This document shows positions 5,888 through 7,294 of a DNA stretch of 7,294 bases, piece by piece. Every line of letters begins with the position of its first letter. The stretch's first letter is position 1. The notes beneath the pieces are model-generated. The model was not told the DNA's origin, searched no databases, and saw only the letters and a list, made by a program, of their open reading frames with translations. The position numbers and the translations under genes are program-made. Source of the DNA: an uncultured delta proteobacterium (GTDB lineage: Bacteria > Myxococcota_A > Polyangia > Polyangiales > Ga0077539); NCBI GenBank assembly GCA_903860995.1, contig CAIOSS010000650.1, positions 1 to 7,294 on the forward strand, read 5' to 3'.

Positions 5888-6907
5888 ATGCTCGCTGCCA
5901 TGGACGCCACGGCACTCCCGCTCCCCCTTCGCACCGTCGACGCGGCCTCGTCCCTGCGGGCCACGCGCACCCTCTTCGCGACGCTCGGCGCGCTGCTGAC
6001 GCCGCTGATGTTCCAGTGGGTGGGCGCCGAGCACGCGGCCCCGCTGGGGTGGCTCCCGACGCTCCTCCTCGGCGCCATCTGCGGCGCCCTCGTCGCCCGC
6101 GGGGCCGCGCGCCCCGCCGCCTCCGCCGCCGCAGCGGTGGGCGCCACGCTCGGCCGCTCGCTGCTGCTGGGCGCCCTCGGCGGCGCGATGGTCTCCATCG
6201 CCACGGTCGCCAGCGCCGGCTTCGCCCTCACGCGCTTCCTCCCGGTGGCCGCGGCCTACGGAGTCGCGTACGGCCTCATCGTGGGCGCCGGCTTCGGGCT
6301 GCTCTTCTCGCTCTGGTCGCTGCGGGTGCGCGCCGCCCTGCGCCAGCCCTCGGCCAGCGGCGCCGAGCGCCTCACCATCGAGGCCGCCACCCTCGTCGGG
6401 CTCTGCGCCGGCGTCGCCGGCTGGCGCTACCGCATCGACGTCCTGCACGCCGCCGCGGTGGGCCTCACGGTGGTCGCCTCGGTGCTCACCCTCGCCGCCA
6501 TGCTCCGCGCGGTGCGCCTCGCCCGCTTCGAGCAGGCCGTCCGCGAAGGCTCGCTCGTGGTCGTCCCGCGCGAGGTCGAGCACGTCTCGTCGCCGCTCGT
6601 CTGGGCGCCGGTGCTCGACCACGTCCTGGTGCGCCCGCACGCCGTCGCCGCCCTCGAGCCCGTGCCCTTCCGCGGTCAGACCCCGAGCGAGGAGGTCGCC
6701 ACCGTGCCCGGCGACCTCGCCCTCGTGCGCAAGGGCCTCGGCCGCACCGTGCTCGCCGGCATCGCCGGGCTCGCCATCATTTCCGCCGCCCAGGTGGCCA
6801 TCGTCGCCCGCGCGGCGTGGTGCACCGCCGGCTGCGGGCCCGAGGCCAGCGGAGCACCCTGCGCCGGCGAGAGCGCCCCCTGCGCGCCCTGCTCGCGCGG
6901 GCGTTGA
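5888..6907 (+). CDS. Unrecognised seven-helix membrane protein with a cysteine-rich C-terminal tail
   Basis: I do not recognise the family. The 339 residues are rich in Ala, Gly and Leu with hydrophobic segments near 28-46, 53-70, 91-114, 118-145, 165-179, 187-206 and 287-306. Arginines cluster at 15-27, 71-75, 146-152, 207-213 and 281-286, which fits an N-inside topology with the tail outside. A soluble stretch of about 80 residues (207-286), predicted cytoplasmic, separates helices six and seven. After the last helix the tail has five cysteines (312, 316, 325, 332, 335), which in the periplasm could form disulfides. The frame is open far upstream, so the start is uncertain. ATG 5888 is the first start after the rodA stop and ATG 5900 (335 residues) is an alternative; neither has a well-placed ribosome site. 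Codon use matches the operon genes. A link to cell-wall growth is suggested only by position. Confidence 0.8.
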   Translation: MLAAMDATALPLPLRTVDAASSLRATRTLFATLGALLTPLMFQWVGAEHAAPLGWLPTLLLGAICGALVARGAARPAASAAAAVGATLGRSLLLGALGGAMVSIATVASAGFALTRFLPVAAAYGVAYGLIVGAGFGLLFSLWSLRVRAALRQPSASGAERLTIEAATLVGLCAGVAGWRYRIDVLHAAAVGLTVVASVLTLAAMLRAVRLARFEQAVREGSLVVVPREVEHVSSPLVWAPVLDHVLVRPHAVAALEPVPFRGQTPSEEVATVPGDLALVRKGLGRTVLAGIAGLAIISAAQVAIVARAAWCTAGCGPEASGAPCAGESAPCAPCSRGR

Positions 6908-6929
6908 CCACGAGGCCCCCCGCGCGCGC

Positions 6930-6935
6930 TATCGT
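6930..6935 (+). promoter_or_regulatory. Candidate -10 box for a leaderless transcript
   Basis: TATCGT matches four of six bases of the -10 consensus and ends six bases before the GTG at 6942, so transcription would begin at or next to the start codon. No Shine-Dalgarno lies before that GTG. TTGACC at 6904-6909 matches five of six of the -35 box, but a 20-base spacer makes the pairing doubtful. Confidence 0.4.
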
Positions 6936-6941
6936 GGGCGC

Positions 6942-7294
6942 GTGACCGACGACCCGCTCGCCCGCCTGCGCGCCGCCGCCCTCCACGGGCTCACTCCGCT
7001 CGCCCCGGTCTCTTTCCCCCGCCGCCCGAAGGGCCGCCGGGGCGTCACGCACCCGGAGATCCCGGTCGACGCGGCGACGCCTGGGCGCGAGCCGATGCCC
7101 GCGGTGCTCCTCCACGAGGCGGCCGCGTGGTGGCGGCGCTGCGCGCCCGGCTGGGCCCCTGCCCTGGAGGCGCTCGTCGAGCGCGGCGTGGTGGCGGTGC
7201 ACCGCGAGGGCGCGACGCTACGGGTGGACGCACGCAACGCCAGCTACCGGGTGCGCGGCCTCCCGGAGGCGTGGATGGCGGTGATGGTGGCCGC
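6942..7294 (+). CDS. N-terminal part of an unrecognised protein (3' end outside window)
   Basis: The frame starts at GTG 6942, 34 bases after the preceding stop, and stays open to the window edge, giving 117 complete codons. Third codon positions are almost all G or C, as in the confident genes, which supports real coding. The product is soluble, Arg/Ala/Pro-rich at first, then has a segment with two adjacent Trp (LLHEAAAWWRRCAPGW) and a likely alpha/beta region ending at the edge. There is no signal peptide, membrane helix or catalytic motif I can name. The start is set by the absence of other in-frame candidates nearby and by the -10-like TATCGT six bases upstream; there is no Shine-Dalgarno. 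The C-terminus, and so the family, cannot be judged here. Confidence 0.65.
   Translation, partial: MTDDPLARLRAAALHGLTPLAPVSFPRRPKGRRGVTHPEIPVDAATPGREPMPAVLLHEAAAWWRRCAPGWAPALEALVERGVVAVHREGATLRVDARNASYRVRGLPEAWMAVMVA

Noticed and set aside
6904..6935. TTGACC plus TATCGT as a full sigma-70 promoter
   Set aside because: The -35 match is good but the 20-base spacer is too long for confidence and TTGACC overlaps the preceding stop codon. Only the -10-like element is kept as a candidate.
6016..6945. 309-codon plus-strand frame overlapping the membrane protein
   Set aside because: The translation is almost entirely Arg, Ala, Gly and Pro, the typical shadow of a GC-rich gene in another frame. It also has no ribosome site.
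1..7294. tRNA, rRNA, CRISPR array, insertion sequence or attachment site
   Set aside because: No cloverleaf-like structure, regular direct repeats, transposase motif or flanking duplication was seen on either strand. The window is almost fully occupied by genes.

Overview
The window is a high-GC (roughly 70% by eye), densely packed, single-direction stretch of bacterial chromosome. Its core is a complete rod-shape (elongasome) operon in the classical order mreB-mreC-mreD-mrdA(PBP2)-rodA. Every gene is intact and the diagnostic residues are present. The base composition, the strong G/C preference at third codon positions, the Gram-negative style of the proteins and a leaderless-looking GTG start suggest a high-GC proteobacterial or myxobacterial-type lineage (Myxococcota/deltaproteobacteria is my best guess). 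This placement is inferred; there is no rRNA or other marker here.

Layout. Positions 2 to about 190 hold the C-terminal end of an unrecognised protein. Its frame stays open into the start of mreB, but its codon character fades near 190. Positions 194-326 hold an unusually G-rich tract, a short GC hairpin, a candidate extended -10 promoter, a small palindrome and the mreB ribosome site. The operon follows: mreB 327-1361, mreC 1385-2290, mreD 2293-2796 (GTG start), mrdA 2817-4724 and rodA 4734-5843, with gaps of 23, 2, 20 and 9 bases. A 44-base gap containing a strong hairpin separates rodA from a predicted seven-helix membrane protein (5888-6907) that has a cysteine-rich tail and that I do not recognise. 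A further unrecognised gene starts at a probably leaderless GTG at 6942 and runs off the window.

How the genes work together. MreB filaments on the inner face of the membrane position the elongation machinery. MreC and MreD link them to the periplasmic synthases. RodA polymerises lipid II glycan and PBP2 crosslinks it. The tight spacing and the Shine-Dalgarno sequences lying inside upstream stop regions indicate co-transcription and probable translational coupling.

The core is a known system and I do not see a clearly new one. The most useful leads are a candidate Cys3His metal site in PBP2 (its only three cysteines), the uncharacterised membrane protein after rodA with the hairpin in front of it, and the G-rich control region before mreB.
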